The position numbers and the translations under genes were made by a program. Below, piece by piece: positions 1-10,797 of a stretch of 64,000 bases of DNA. The DNA is from Mariniblastus sp964414815 (lineage in GTDB: Bacteria; Planctomycetota; Planctomycetia; Pirellulales; Pirellulaceae), in contig CAYPXY010000009.1 in the NCBI GenBank assembly GCA_964414815.1, positions 60,397-124,396 on the forward strand, in the 5' to 3' direction. Below the pieces are notes generated by a model that searched no databases, had not been told where the DNA came from, and saw only the letters and a program-made list of their open reading frames with translations. Numbering within the stretch: the first letter of the stretch is position 1; each line of letters begins with the position of its first letter.

Positions 1-2425
1 TACCACGAAGACGATTGTGATGCTGGCCACCGCCGACTTACCTCGATTGATTGGCTCAATGGTGCAGCAGATCGCGAGCGCGGTACCCGATCAACTCAAG
101 ATTCTTGTTGCGGCACCGCAGAGCATGGCGGATCGATTCGATGGTATTGGTAGACTGATCGTCGACCAATGGCTCGACGCCACGATTTCGATTTCCGATG
201 ATTCCATTCGCGTCGTTGACCAACCGATTGACCAGGCGATGGCAGCGGTGGAGTTTCTTCCTTCCGTGAAGGAACGAAAAAATAAGGACGTAACGATTGG
301 CGTTCCCGACGAGTCGGTGATTCCGCAACTCGAGAGGACGCTCAAGTCGCGGGGAATTGCCAGCCGGTCCCTGCCGGGGCGGCGACTGCTGGAAACACCG
401 CCGGCGAAATTTCTGGAGGCGAGTCGTGATTACCTGCGCGACTTCAGTTTTGATGCGTTTGCGGCGCTGGTGCGGCATCCCGATGTCTTTGAATGGTTGT
501 GCCAGCAGGTTCAACCGATATCGTGGATTTCGGATCTCACTGTTTTTCAAAACGATTACTTGCCGGAAACGATTTGGCTGCTCGATGTTGAGCCGTTCGG
601 CGATCCTGAAAAAATTGCCAGCGAATATGATTCAGACGATGCCGCGTCGCAGGCGCGGGCCAAGCAACGTGCCGAGGCGATCGGGCGGCTGAATCAAGTA
701 CATGCAGCGATGCAGCCGTTGCTGGGCGCGTTGGTCAGGCCGGAGGGGGATGTTTTCGGGGGGATGACACACGGTGACGCCTATCCCACATCCGAGCGCT
801 CGACAGGCGGAGACGCCTATCCCACGTTTGATCGGCCTGTTTCTGCTTGGGCGCCTCTGTGGCATCGAGCGATGCTGAAAATTTATGAAGACCGAGAATC
901 TACTGGCAGCCATGAAGCGGAGTATCTGGCGATGGAGGGGCTCAATGCGCTGAGCCGGCTGTTTGAAGAGCAGGCCCGAATCCCTGAGCGGTTTCAACCG
1001 ACGGTGTCGGCTATTGATGCCGTCCACTGGGTGCTGAAACTGGCGGCCAGCCGCCGTGTGTTGGCGCCTGAAAATCCGGATGCGATTGAGCTGGCGGGCT
1101 GGCTAGATCTGGCGCTCGATGATGTGCCCGTCTTGATTGTGACGGGGGTGAACGACGGCCATGTCGGAAGTTCGGAACGCGATCATGCCTTCTTGCCGAA
1201 TGAGCTGTGCAAGAAGCTGGAGATCGGGGAAGACGACCGGCGATTTGCGCGAGACACCTATGCCATGACGGTGATGACGAGCGTTCGCACCCAGTATCAC
1301 TTGATTGCTGGGCGGCATGAGGATGGGGGTGAACCGCTTAAGCCCAGCCGACTGCTGTTTGCTGATACACCGCTGGTGTCGGCCAAACGCGCCCAAGCGT
1401 TCTTCAATTACGCAGGTAAAAAGCAAACCCTGTTTTGGCTGGGCGACGCAGCAAAGTGCCCGCCCAACCAGTCGTTTGAAATTCCCAAGCCGCACCTTTC
1501 CAGACCGGTCGAACAGATTTCCGTAACCAAGTTCCGGGAGTATCTGAAATGTCCCTATCGGTTCTATCTCGATCATGTGATGCGTCTGGAAACCGTCACC
1601 GATGACTGGCGGGAGCTTGACGCCGGGCGGTTCGGGACGCTGTTGCATGACTGCCTGGAGCATTTTGGAAAGAGTGATGAACGTGATGCAACGCATCCCG
1701 AACGAATTTTGCGGTTTTTGAACGATGCCCTGAATCAACGGGTGGCCCGGCAAACCCAGGGAACGCAGCATCCGGCGTTGGAAATTCAGTTGCAACAAAT
1801 TCGATTGCGGTTCGAACGATTTTCACAAATTCAGGCCGATCGACGATCAGCCGGATGGTTCATCGCTTCAACGGAAGAAATGATCGAACACGATTTCGAT
1901 GTCGATGGAAAGCCGTTCAGGATTCGAGGCAAAATCGATCGTATCGACCAGCATGAAATCACGGGCCAGATCGCAGTTTGGGATTACAAATCTTCCGACA
2001 AGGGCGATGGCCCACTGACCTATCACTATGCTCCGAAGAAAAAAGAGTGGAAGGACTTGCAACTGCCCCTCTACCGTTACCTGGTGCAGGAACTGGAGCC
2101 GTTCAAAAATGCTGATCTGTCGAATCTGATTACGGGCTATGTGTTGCTGCCGAAACGACTGGAGGAAATTCGCTTTGAAGAGACGGGCTGGACGGAGGCC
2201 GAATACGAGGAGGCAGCCGGTGTGGCGCGGCAGGTGTTGCGGCAAATCCGGCGATCTATTTTCTGGCCGCCGAGCCCTGAACCACCCCTGTTTTCAGAAG
2301 ACTTTGCGGCCATTTGCCAGGACAACGTTTTTGAAAAGTACGAGATCGCGAATCCTCCGGAACTACACCGGCCCACAAGAAAAAGTCCCCCCAAAGTAAA
2401 CCCATCGACGGAGCGGAAACGATGA
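1..2425 (+). CDS. AddB-like PD-(D/E)XK nuclease (5' truncated by window)
   Basis: This is probably the nuclease partner of an AddAB-type helicase-nuclease for double-strand break processing. The frame is open to the window edge (codons before the GTG at 17 read TTKTI), so the true start lies upstream. The C-terminal nuclease region is clear: a cysteine-containing SVTKFREYLKCPYRFYLDH segment near residue 500 (counting from 17), GTLLHDCLEHF near 540, then GKIDRID near 637 and WDYKS near 655, which give the D and E/D-x-K residues of a RecB-family nuclease, followed by LQLPLYRYL. The stop overlaps the next helicase gene by 4 bp, indicating translational coupling. Oddity: residues near 250-270 contain two GDAYPT copies encoded by 24 bp hairpin units (766-789 and 802-825), probably an inserted repeat. 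Family is confident; the AddB name rests on the partner gene. Confidence 0.85.
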   Translation, partial: TTKTIVMLATADLPRLIGSMVQQIASAVPDQLKILVAAPQSMADRFDGIGRLIVDQWLDATISISDDSIRVVDQPIDQAMAAVEFLPSVKERKNKDVTIGVPDESVIPQLERTLKSRGIASRSLPGRRLLETPPAKFLEASRDYLRDFSFDAFAALVRHPDVFEWLCQQVQPISWISDLTVFQNDYLPETIWLLDVEPFGDPEKIASEYDSDDAASQARAKQRAEAIGRLNQVHAAMQPLLGALVRPEGDVFGGMTHGDAYPTSERSTGGDAYPTFDRPVSAWAPLWHRAMLKIYEDRESTGSHEAEYLAMEGLNALSRLFEEQARIPERFQPTVSAIDAVHWVLKLAASRRVLAPENPDAIELAGWLDLALDDVPVLIVTGVNDGHVGSSERDHAFLPNELCKKLEIGEDDRRFARDTYAMTVMTSVRTQYHLIAGRHEDGGEPLKPSRLLFADTPLVSAKRAQAFFNYAGKKQTLFWLGDAAKCPPNQSFEIPKPHLSRPVEQISVTKFREYLKCPYRFYLDHVMRLETVTDDWRELDAGRFGTLLHDCLEHFGKSDERDATHPERILRFLNDALNQRVARQTQGTQHPALEIQLQQIRLRFERFSQIQADRRSAGWFIASTEEMIEHDFDVDGKPFRIRGKIDRIDQHEITGQIAVWDYKSSDKGDGPLTYHYAPKKKEWKDLQLPLYRYLVQELEPFKNADLSNLITGYVLLPKRLEEIRFEETGWTEAEYEEAAGVARQVLRQIRRSIFWPPSPEPPLFSEDFAAICQDNVFEKYEIANPPELHRPTRKSPPKVNPSTERKR
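766..825. repeat. Two in-frame copies of a 24 bp hairpin repeat inside the nuclease gene
   Basis: Units at 766-789 and 802-825 both end in GACGCCTATCCCAC and start in GACA. They lie 36 bp apart (12 codons), so each is translated as GDAYPT. The second can fold as AGGCG-GAGA-CGCCT. A third copy lies between genes at 24409-24432, where the stem is AGACGT/ACGTCT, so one stem pair has changed on both sides. This is seen directly in the sequence; that it is mobile is an inference. Confidence 0.7.
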
Positions 2426-4932
2426 GAAATGAAACGGCAACTCGCGAACTAAAACAAGTGTTTCGCAATGTGGTCATTCGAGCTTCAGCGGGGACCGGAA
2501 AAACGTACGCGCTGTCCAATCGCTACTTGCAATTGCTCGCCTCGGGGCAGGAATGTCAAACGATTCTTGCCACCACCTTTACTAAAAAAGGAGCCGGGGA
2601 GATTCTCGACCGTATCGTTGGACGGCTGGCCGAGGCCGCACTCGACGCCCAGGCCACTGAGGAACTTTCCGAGCGTCTGGACTGGAATTTGACTCAAGAA
2701 CGAACAGGCAAGATCCTGCATCAGTTGCTGAGGAACCTCCACCGGCTCGAAATCGGAACGCTGGACAGCTTCTTCAGTCGCATCGCACGTGTCTTTAGTC
2801 TCGAATTAGGACTGCCGCCCACTTGGGAAATCGTCGAAGACCAGCAGATGCGGCGACTTTACAGCAGGGCGATCGGTCAAGTCTTACAATCCCGCCCGGC
2901 GATGGAGCTGTTGAATTTGATGGCCAAGGGAGATGTGCCGCGGCGCGTCGCGACCTTGCTGCACGATACGGTCGACAACATTTACCGAACGTTTCGGGAT
3001 TCCGGCCCCAAGCCCTGGGACAGGATCGCACGCACCAGCCAGTTTCTGTCCGACGAAGCGTTGGCGCAGTTGACCGGGGCCATGGAGAACCTGCTCATGA
3101 ATAAAAAGAGCCTTGCGGAACACTGGACGAAAGTGATCGAGGCGGTGCAACAGCGCGATTGGGAGGCGTTCATCCACCAGCGTTCGTTTCAGAATTTTCT
3201 CGATGGCAATCATCGCTATGGCCAGACAAAACTTCCCGAGGAAGTACTCTCGATTTATGGTCAGTTGTTACCCCATTGCCGTGCCCATGTCGAGGATTCG
3301 TTGATCAAGCAGAATCATTCGACCCGCGATTTACTGGGGATCTTTGGAGATCACCTCAACCGAATGCAAAATCAAACCGGCAGTTTGCGTTTCGATGACG
3401 TTACGAATCGCCTGCAGTCGCTGATCGCTTCCTGGGATTCGGAGCGGAGCAATTTCCGGCTTGATCAGCGAATTCAACATGTGATGCTCGATGAGTTTCA
3501 GGACACATCACTCGGCCAGTGGCAGATTGTTCGCCCGTTTGTCAGTCGTGTCGCCGAAAGCCCCGATGAGCTGCGATCCTTTTTTTGCGTGGGCGACCTG
3601 AAGCAGGCGATCTATGGCTGGCGCGGCGGGATCGCAGAGATTTTCGATCTGGTAGATCGGGAGTTTGATCAACTTCAAAGCCAAACGCTAACCAAAAGCT
3701 ACCGCAGTTCTCCGGCTGTGATTCACTTTGTCAATCAGGTATTTCTGAATACGGCGAATTACGAAATCGATGATCCGCTCGTCAAACAGGCGATTGCAAG
3801 CTGGAGTCAATGGTTTTCCGAACACACCACCGAATACGAAGATATGCCGGGTTATGTCGCGATTGAAAAAGCGGACTCCAATCCCGAATCCACAGAGATG
3901 GAAGGGTCGGCCGAAGCCATCGCCAATCAGATGCTCGATTTGAAAGCCATTGAGCGGATTGCCCAGCTTGATGCAAGCCTTCCTGAATCCAACACGATGG
4001 GAGTGCTGGTTCGAACGAATCAACAGGTCAGCCGATTGATCGCCGAGTTGCAGCAGCGTGGAATCGATGCCAGCGAAGAAGGGGGAAGCATCCTCACGGA
4101 TTCTGCAGCGGTGGAATTAATTCTGTCAGCCTTGACGTTGGCCGATCATCCGGGCGACAGTATCGCGCGGTTCCATGTCTCGCACAGTCCGCTTGCGGGA
4201 GGACTCGGCCTGCTTCCTGAGGACGATGCGAATCAGAGGGAAAATATGGAGTTCGGGCATACGGCTTCGGCTCAGTTGCGTCGACGGTTAGTATACGAAG
4301 GATACGGCCCGGTGGTGGAGTCATTGGCGGCGGTGCTCGTTCCGAGTTGTACGAAGAGGGAGTTGTCGCGGCTGCAACAGCTTGTTCAGCTTGCCTGGGC
4401 TCGATCTCATCAAAGCGATCTGTGGGGGCTTCGGCCGAAACGATTTGTGGACTATGTTCGCGATGAAGCCCGGATGGCCGAGCCGAGCGGCTCGCGCATT
4501 CGAGTGATGACCATCCATCAGGCAAAAGGGCTTGAGTTTGATGTCGTCGTTTTTCCAATTCCGCAACGAGCGGGCAACTGGAACGGTCAATCGCCCAGCG
4601 TCGTTGTGGGACGTGATTCTCCGGCGTCGCCGATTGATTTGGTCACGCGGTATCAGGGCAAGGAACTGCGGAAGTTGTTACCGGAATCCGTCCAACAAGT
4701 TTTTGAAGAGGACTTGAAGCGTGAAGTTAGGGAAGCCATGTGCGTTTTGTACGTCGCCTTGACACGTGCCGCCCATGCACTGCACGTGATTCTGCCGTCC
4801 AATGCCAAGTCTACCAGTAAGTCGATTACGGGGCTGATACTGGCATCTGTGGGTGGTGATGAGGCTGCGAACGAAGGCGTGATTTATGAGTACGGGAACG
4901 CGAATTGGTTTAACGGAACCGCTGCCGTCTAG
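2422..4932 (+). CDS. AddA/UvrD-like ATP-dependent helicase
   Basis: Superfamily 1 DNA helicase of 836 residues, predicted to unwind DNA ends with the upstream nuclease. Visible motifs: Walker A SAGTGKT near residues 24-30; motif Ia TTFTKKGAGEI; Walker B DEFQDTSLGQW near 356; motif III GDLKQAIYGWRGG near 392; motif V TIHQAKGLEFD near 697; and motif VI YVALTRA near 777. It ends soon after motif VI, so it lacks the C-terminal nuclease domain of canonical AddA (about 1200 residues); the nuclease is supplied only by the upstream gene. The ATGA overlap with that gene implies one operon. The helicase family is certain; the exact pathway name is inferred from the pairing. Confidence 0.9.
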   Translation: MRNETATRELKQVFRNVVIRASAGTGKTYALSNRYLQLLASGQECQTILATTFTKKGAGEILDRIVGRLAEAALDAQATEELSERLDWNLTQERTGKILHQLLRNLHRLEIGTLDSFFSRIARVFSLELGLPPTWEIVEDQQMRRLYSRAIGQVLQSRPAMELLNLMAKGDVPRRVATLLHDTVDNIYRTFRDSGPKPWDRIARTSQFLSDEALAQLTGAMENLLMNKKSLAEHWTKVIEAVQQRDWEAFIHQRSFQNFLDGNHRYGQTKLPEEVLSIYGQLLPHCRAHVEDSLIKQNHSTRDLLGIFGDHLNRMQNQTGSLRFDDVTNRLQSLIASWDSERSNFRLDQRIQHVMLDEFQDTSLGQWQIVRPFVSRVAESPDELRSFFCVGDLKQAIYGWRGGIAEIFDLVDREFDQLQSQTLTKSYRSSPAVIHFVNQVFLNTANYEIDDPLVKQAIASWSQWFSEHTTEYEDMPGYVAIEKADSNPESTEMEGSAEAIANQMLDLKAIERIAQLDASLPESNTMGVLVRTNQQVSRLIAELQQRGIDASEEGGSILTDSAAVELILSALTLADHPGDSIARFHVSHSPLAGGLGLLPEDDANQRENMEFGHTASAQLRRRLVYEGYGPVVESLAAVLVPSCTKRELSRLQQLVQLAWARSHQSDLWGLRPKRFVDYVRDEARMAEPSGSRIRVMTIHQAKGLEFDVVVFPIPQRAGNWNGQSPSVVVGRDSPASPIDLVTRYQGKELRKLLPESVQQVFEEDLKREVREAMCVLYVALTRAAHALHVILPSNAKSTSKSITGLILASVGGDEAANEGVIYEYGNANWFNGTAAV

Positions 4933-5032
4933 CGCAATACCGTTCAAATTTTCCTTTAAGGGGGGGCACCAAAGGACAGGCACCTATCCAGTCTGCAGAC
5001 TGTCATCACTTCGTGATTAGTAAGCGAGCCGC
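4933..5032. terminator. Convergent intergenic region with two palindromes
   Basis: This gap lies between the convergent ends of the helicase gene and the SurA-like gene. It holds the perfect palindrome CAGTCTGCAGACTG (4987-5000) and, just after it, ATCAC-TTC-GTGAT. Either could act as a transcription terminator for both genes. No T-run follows, so the call is tentative. Confidence 0.3.
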
Positions 5033-7543
5033 CTACCGACCGGTGAATCTCACGTTCATCTCATCCATGAATTCCTGATTCCACTCGATTTGACTTTCCT
5101 GACGGTAAGCGTCAAAAATGGCGTCGACTTCACGGGGAATGGCTTTCTTGGGCAGATACTGGTTCTCAACAAAGTCCGTTCCAAGCGCTTCAATTCCTTT
5201 GCGTGGCGATTTCACTTGTACCACGTAAACTACCGACCGATCGGCGTTGACCGCAATTCCGGCTTGCTTCTCGGCAAGTTTGAAAACACCTTCCATAAAA
5301 TCATTTCCTGGCGAGGTAACTCCGGCGGGTTTTCCGTATCCTCCATCGAGAATCCCCAGTTTGAACCAGGTAAACTCACCCGTGCTCATCGCCTGATCCC
5401 GATAACGATCGGATTCAGACAGCCACTGCCGACTTGAATTGATCTCATCAGCAATTTTTGTTGCTTTAGCAGTGGCCAATTCGATTTTCTTTCCTCTTCG
5501 CCAGAACTCTTCGACGTCCGACTTGCATTCATCAAACGTACCGACATGGGACTCCTCTTTGTCAGTCAACCAGAACAAAGCCACGTCCCCGAACCCATAA
5601 TCATGACGACTCAGGTAGAACTTGTTCTGTCGGTCAAAACCACCGAACATATTTTCGGACATCGTGATGGTTCGACCAAACATATCGATCGGAATGGTGA
5701 TTTTTCCAAGATCCGTTTCGTTCAAGCCATTGAAATCGAGCAATTCGGTCTCGCGAACCTGCACCTTGAATTCATCTGAAATCGCCTTGATATCCAGTTC
5801 AGGCTTCGCGCCTCGCTCCGACGGATCTCTGCTTTCCCAAGCAATCAACATCGAGAGCTGGACCTCAAGTTCATCCTGAACCTTTTGAGCCAATTCCTGA
5901 ACGTCAGCTTGTACTTTGTCCTGAACCATGGATCGCTTGACCTGGTCGACAATTTTTGCCAACGGAACCGGACGTTTTCGAAGCGCTTTATCGTCTGAAA
6001 ACAGCGAACCAAAATCGTCCTGTAGCGGTTGATTGGCAGTGCCCGCAGCTTCCTGGGTCACCGGAGGCGTGGTGGAGTCCTGAGTGACCGGAGGCGTGGT
6101 TTCGTCTTGCGATTGCTGACCCGATTCCACCGCAGTGGCTGGATCGGCTGATGTCGATTCCTGTTCGGTGGCTTTATTTTCCTTGGTTTCAGGATCCTGG
6201 CTCGCGCCACCCTGGTTCGCAGGATCATCTTGCTCAAAGGAAACGAATTGGAGTTCGCTATCGGATTTCAGGTTCGCTCCCTGAAGTCCAGGATCAGCGC
6301 CATCGGCACCCGCGCCCGTTGGATCATCTGAATTTGAGCCAGTGCCGGGGTCAGCAGAAGCTGGATCGGCAGTGGCTGGATCGGCAGTGGCCGGATCGGC
6401 AGTGGCCGGATCGGCAGTAGCCGGATCGGCAACCGGAGGCTCTTCAGTCTTTGCTTCATTGGACGCACCATTATTTTCAGATCCATTTTTCGCTGGCGTA
6501 CCATCGGCTGGAGCGCCATCGGCTGGAGCGCCTTCCGCAGGCGTCGATTCAGGGTTCTCGGTGTTCGGCGGAACCTCGTCTTCCGGCACCAACTCCATCA
6601 CCAAATTGCTTTCCATTTCGACCAGTCGGTCGTACTCTTTCTGAACTTCTTCGTCGGTCAGTTTATTGATTTCGTTCTGGATATAGGTTTCCTGATCGAT
6701 GATGACGTAGTTCACCGACATCCGGTTAGGTTTTTTGAAACCTGGTTTTTTTCCAGTCGAATCGACAAAGTGGAACTTTCCCTTTTCAAAAAGCTGTTTC
6801 AACTCGGAGGACGAAGGCGTACCCGCTTCATCATTGGCAATGGAAGCGACTTCGACTGGGTAGATCTCGCATTCGACCGATTCGTTGTACCGTTGATACA
6901 TCTCGACGGCTTCAAGTGGATTCGGAACGCTTGAATATCCTGTGTTGGCTAAAATTCTCATCTGCTGGGCCAGCAGTTCGGTCTTCAAATGCCGCCGCAC
7001 GGTTTCAAACGACACCCGGTTTTGATTGGCTTGGCGGTTGATGTCGGCAAGCTGGCTGGTTGAAAATCCCTGATTGCCGCTGAGCATGTCGAGATACCCC
7101 TCCACAAAGGCATCCGAAATGACAACCCCTTCCTGCTCGGCCTTTTTTGCCAGGAGGATTCGGCCGACGATTTGTTCGTAGACCGCCGCCTGGGAAACGC
7201 GATCACTGCCTTCGATGGGCTGAATTCGCGGCGCCATCGGCAGATAAGCTTCGTTTTTCTTTTTGGCCACGTCCTCCGACGCCCGTATCAGTTCCTCGAG
7301 GAACTGCTGAGACTGGAAGTGGCGAGTCTGCCAGTTCTCAAGGTCCACTCGAGTCAGCTTGTTTTTATTTCCCCATTCGGCGATCACGTCCTTTCGCGTA
7401 TCGCGACCTCCGTCGGGATTTCCTCCCGGCCGCATCCATTGGTCAAAGGCGGGGCCAAGTCCAAAGATGACCATCGCAAAGACTGCCAGGAAAACCATCA
7501 ATATCGCCGAGTTCTGGCGGAGCCAACGGGTGGGTGAAGCCAT
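5033..7543 (-). CDS. SurA/PpiD-like membrane-anchored chaperone or peptidyl-prolyl isomerase-like protein
   Basis: An 836-residue protein with one N-terminal membrane helix (NSAILMVFLAVFAMVIFGLG, about residues 10-29) and a large exported part, as in PpiD. The following region, rich in Glu, Gln and Asn (about 45-270), looks like a SurA N-terminal chaperone domain; a parvulin-like strand-helix pattern (FTWFKLGIL ... GVFKLAEK ... VVYVVQV) lies near residues 725-790. The middle is a low-complexity linker with a 15 bp tandem repeat encoding ADPAT units (6343-6431), a second repeat encoding APADG, and PPVTQ units. I chose ATG 7543 (MASPTRW) because residues upstream of it do not resemble a signal sequence and the helix then sits at the usual place. 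PPIase activity is not shown; the parvulin match is weak. Confidence 0.7.
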   Translation of the reverse strand: MASPTRWLRQNSAILMVFLAVFAMVIFGLGPAFDQWMRPGGNPDGGRDTRKDVIAEWGNKNKLTRVDLENWQTRHFQSQQFLEELIRASEDVAKKKNEAYLPMAPRIQPIEGSDRVSQAAVYEQIVGRILLAKKAEQEGVVISDAFVEGYLDMLSGNQGFSTSQLADINRQANQNRVSFETVRRHLKTELLAQQMRILANTGYSSVPNPLEAVEMYQRYNESVECEIYPVEVASIANDEAGTPSSSELKQLFEKGKFHFVDSTGKKPGFKKPNRMSVNYVIIDQETYIQNEINKLTDEEVQKEYDRLVEMESNLVMELVPEDEVPPNTENPESTPAEGAPADGAPADGTPAKNGSENNGASNEAKTEEPPVADPATADPATADPATADPATADPASADPGTGSNSDDPTGAGADGADPGLQGANLKSDSELQFVSFEQDDPANQGGASQDPETKENKATEQESTSADPATAVESGQQSQDETTPPVTQDSTTPPVTQEAAGTANQPLQDDFGSLFSDDKALRKRPVPLAKIVDQVKRSMVQDKVQADVQELAQKVQDELEVQLSMLIAWESRDPSERGAKPELDIKAISDEFKVQVRETELLDFNGLNETDLGKITIPIDMFGRTITMSENMFGGFDRQNKFYLSRHDYGFGDVALFWLTDKEESHVGTFDECKSDVEEFWRRGKKIELATAKATKIADEINSSRQWLSESDRYRDQAMSTGEFTWFKLGILDGGYGKPAGVTSPGNDFMEGVFKLAEKQAGIAVNADRSVVYVVQVKSPRKGIEALGTDFVENQYLPKKAIPREVDAIFDAYRQESQIEWNQEFMDEMNVRFTGR
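6343..6431. repeat. 15 bp tandem repeat encoding (ADPAT)n
   Basis: About five to six near-perfect copies of the 15 bp unit GGATCGGCAGTGGCC. They encode ADPAT on the minus strand within the linker of the SurA-like protein. Unit length is a multiple of three, so copy number can change without a frameshift. A second 15 bp repeat (APADG) lies at about 6500-6535. Confidence 0.85.
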
Positions 7544-7693
7544 CTGATTTTGTATCCGTAATGGGGTTGCTTTTATATGGAGAAAATGGATTGGCGGACA
7601 GCCCCATAATCGGGATTGGGGGTTGACAAGCCACCAAGCCAAGCGTTATTTGTCATCTATGCTTTTAGCAAGGAAGGAAGTATCCGTCCTTTG

Positions 7694-7746
7694 ATTAGCG
7701 GTGAATTTATCTCCAAAAGCCGCTAATTTCAATGCCAAATCGGCAT
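7694..7746. promoter_or_regulatory. Two hairpins in the leader of topB
   Basis: ATTAGCGG (7694-7701) pairs with CCGCTAAT (7720-7727), and ATGCC (7732-7736) pairs with GGCAT (7742-7746). Both lie within 105 bp upstream of the topoisomerase start, in the divergent gap with the SurA-like gene. They could be operators or leader hairpins; no clear Shine-Dalgarno precedes the ATG at 7795. Confidence 0.35.
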
Positions 7747-7794
7747 CAAGAAGGCAGAGGGGAGTTTGTCTGAAAAATTTTTAAATGTGAACTG

Positions 7795-10434
<2,640 letters not shown>

Positions 10435-10583
10435 GCGCGATACCGCTCCGCCCGTGAAGCGCAGCTTGATTCGCCGCACAAAGATATGACCTGAAGACGC
10501 GTCTATTGATGGCACCGCTCCATAGAGTCCATCGCCGTCAATCACCCAAGTCATCTGATTTGCGGAAGAGCTAAAAAACTCAG

Positions 10584-10656
<73 letters not shown>

Positions 10657-10701
10657 AAGGGAATGGCTTCATTCTAAGTCACTTTTGCGTGGGAGTGAAG
10701 C

Positions 10702-10797
10702 CGTACCCTAGTGTAGGCGAGTCTCTCCGAGACTCGCAACTCAGCGTCCGGGAAACACAATACTGCTTGGGTGAACCTTTACCTGCCGGTCGCCTTA
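10702..10797. repeat. TIR-hairpin element, copy A (left end missing)
   Basis: One of four related elements (others at 23636, 31632 and 61511). It shares the internal sequence CGTACCCTAGTGTAGGCGAG, the hairpin GCGAGTC-TCTCCGA-GACTCGC, the segment AATACTGCTTGGGT, and the right end ACCTGCCGGTCGCCTTA. The left inverted end is absent. The final TTA (10795-10797) is the stop codon of the neighbouring minus-strand gene. Confidence 0.8.

Noticed and set aside
10435..10583. A minus-strand frame after topB reading TWVIDGDGLYGAVPSIDASS
   Set aside because: It looks somewhat protein-like but runs into the topB gene on the other strand, has no plausible end of its own, and could be a decayed fragment. 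Not supported well enough as a gene.
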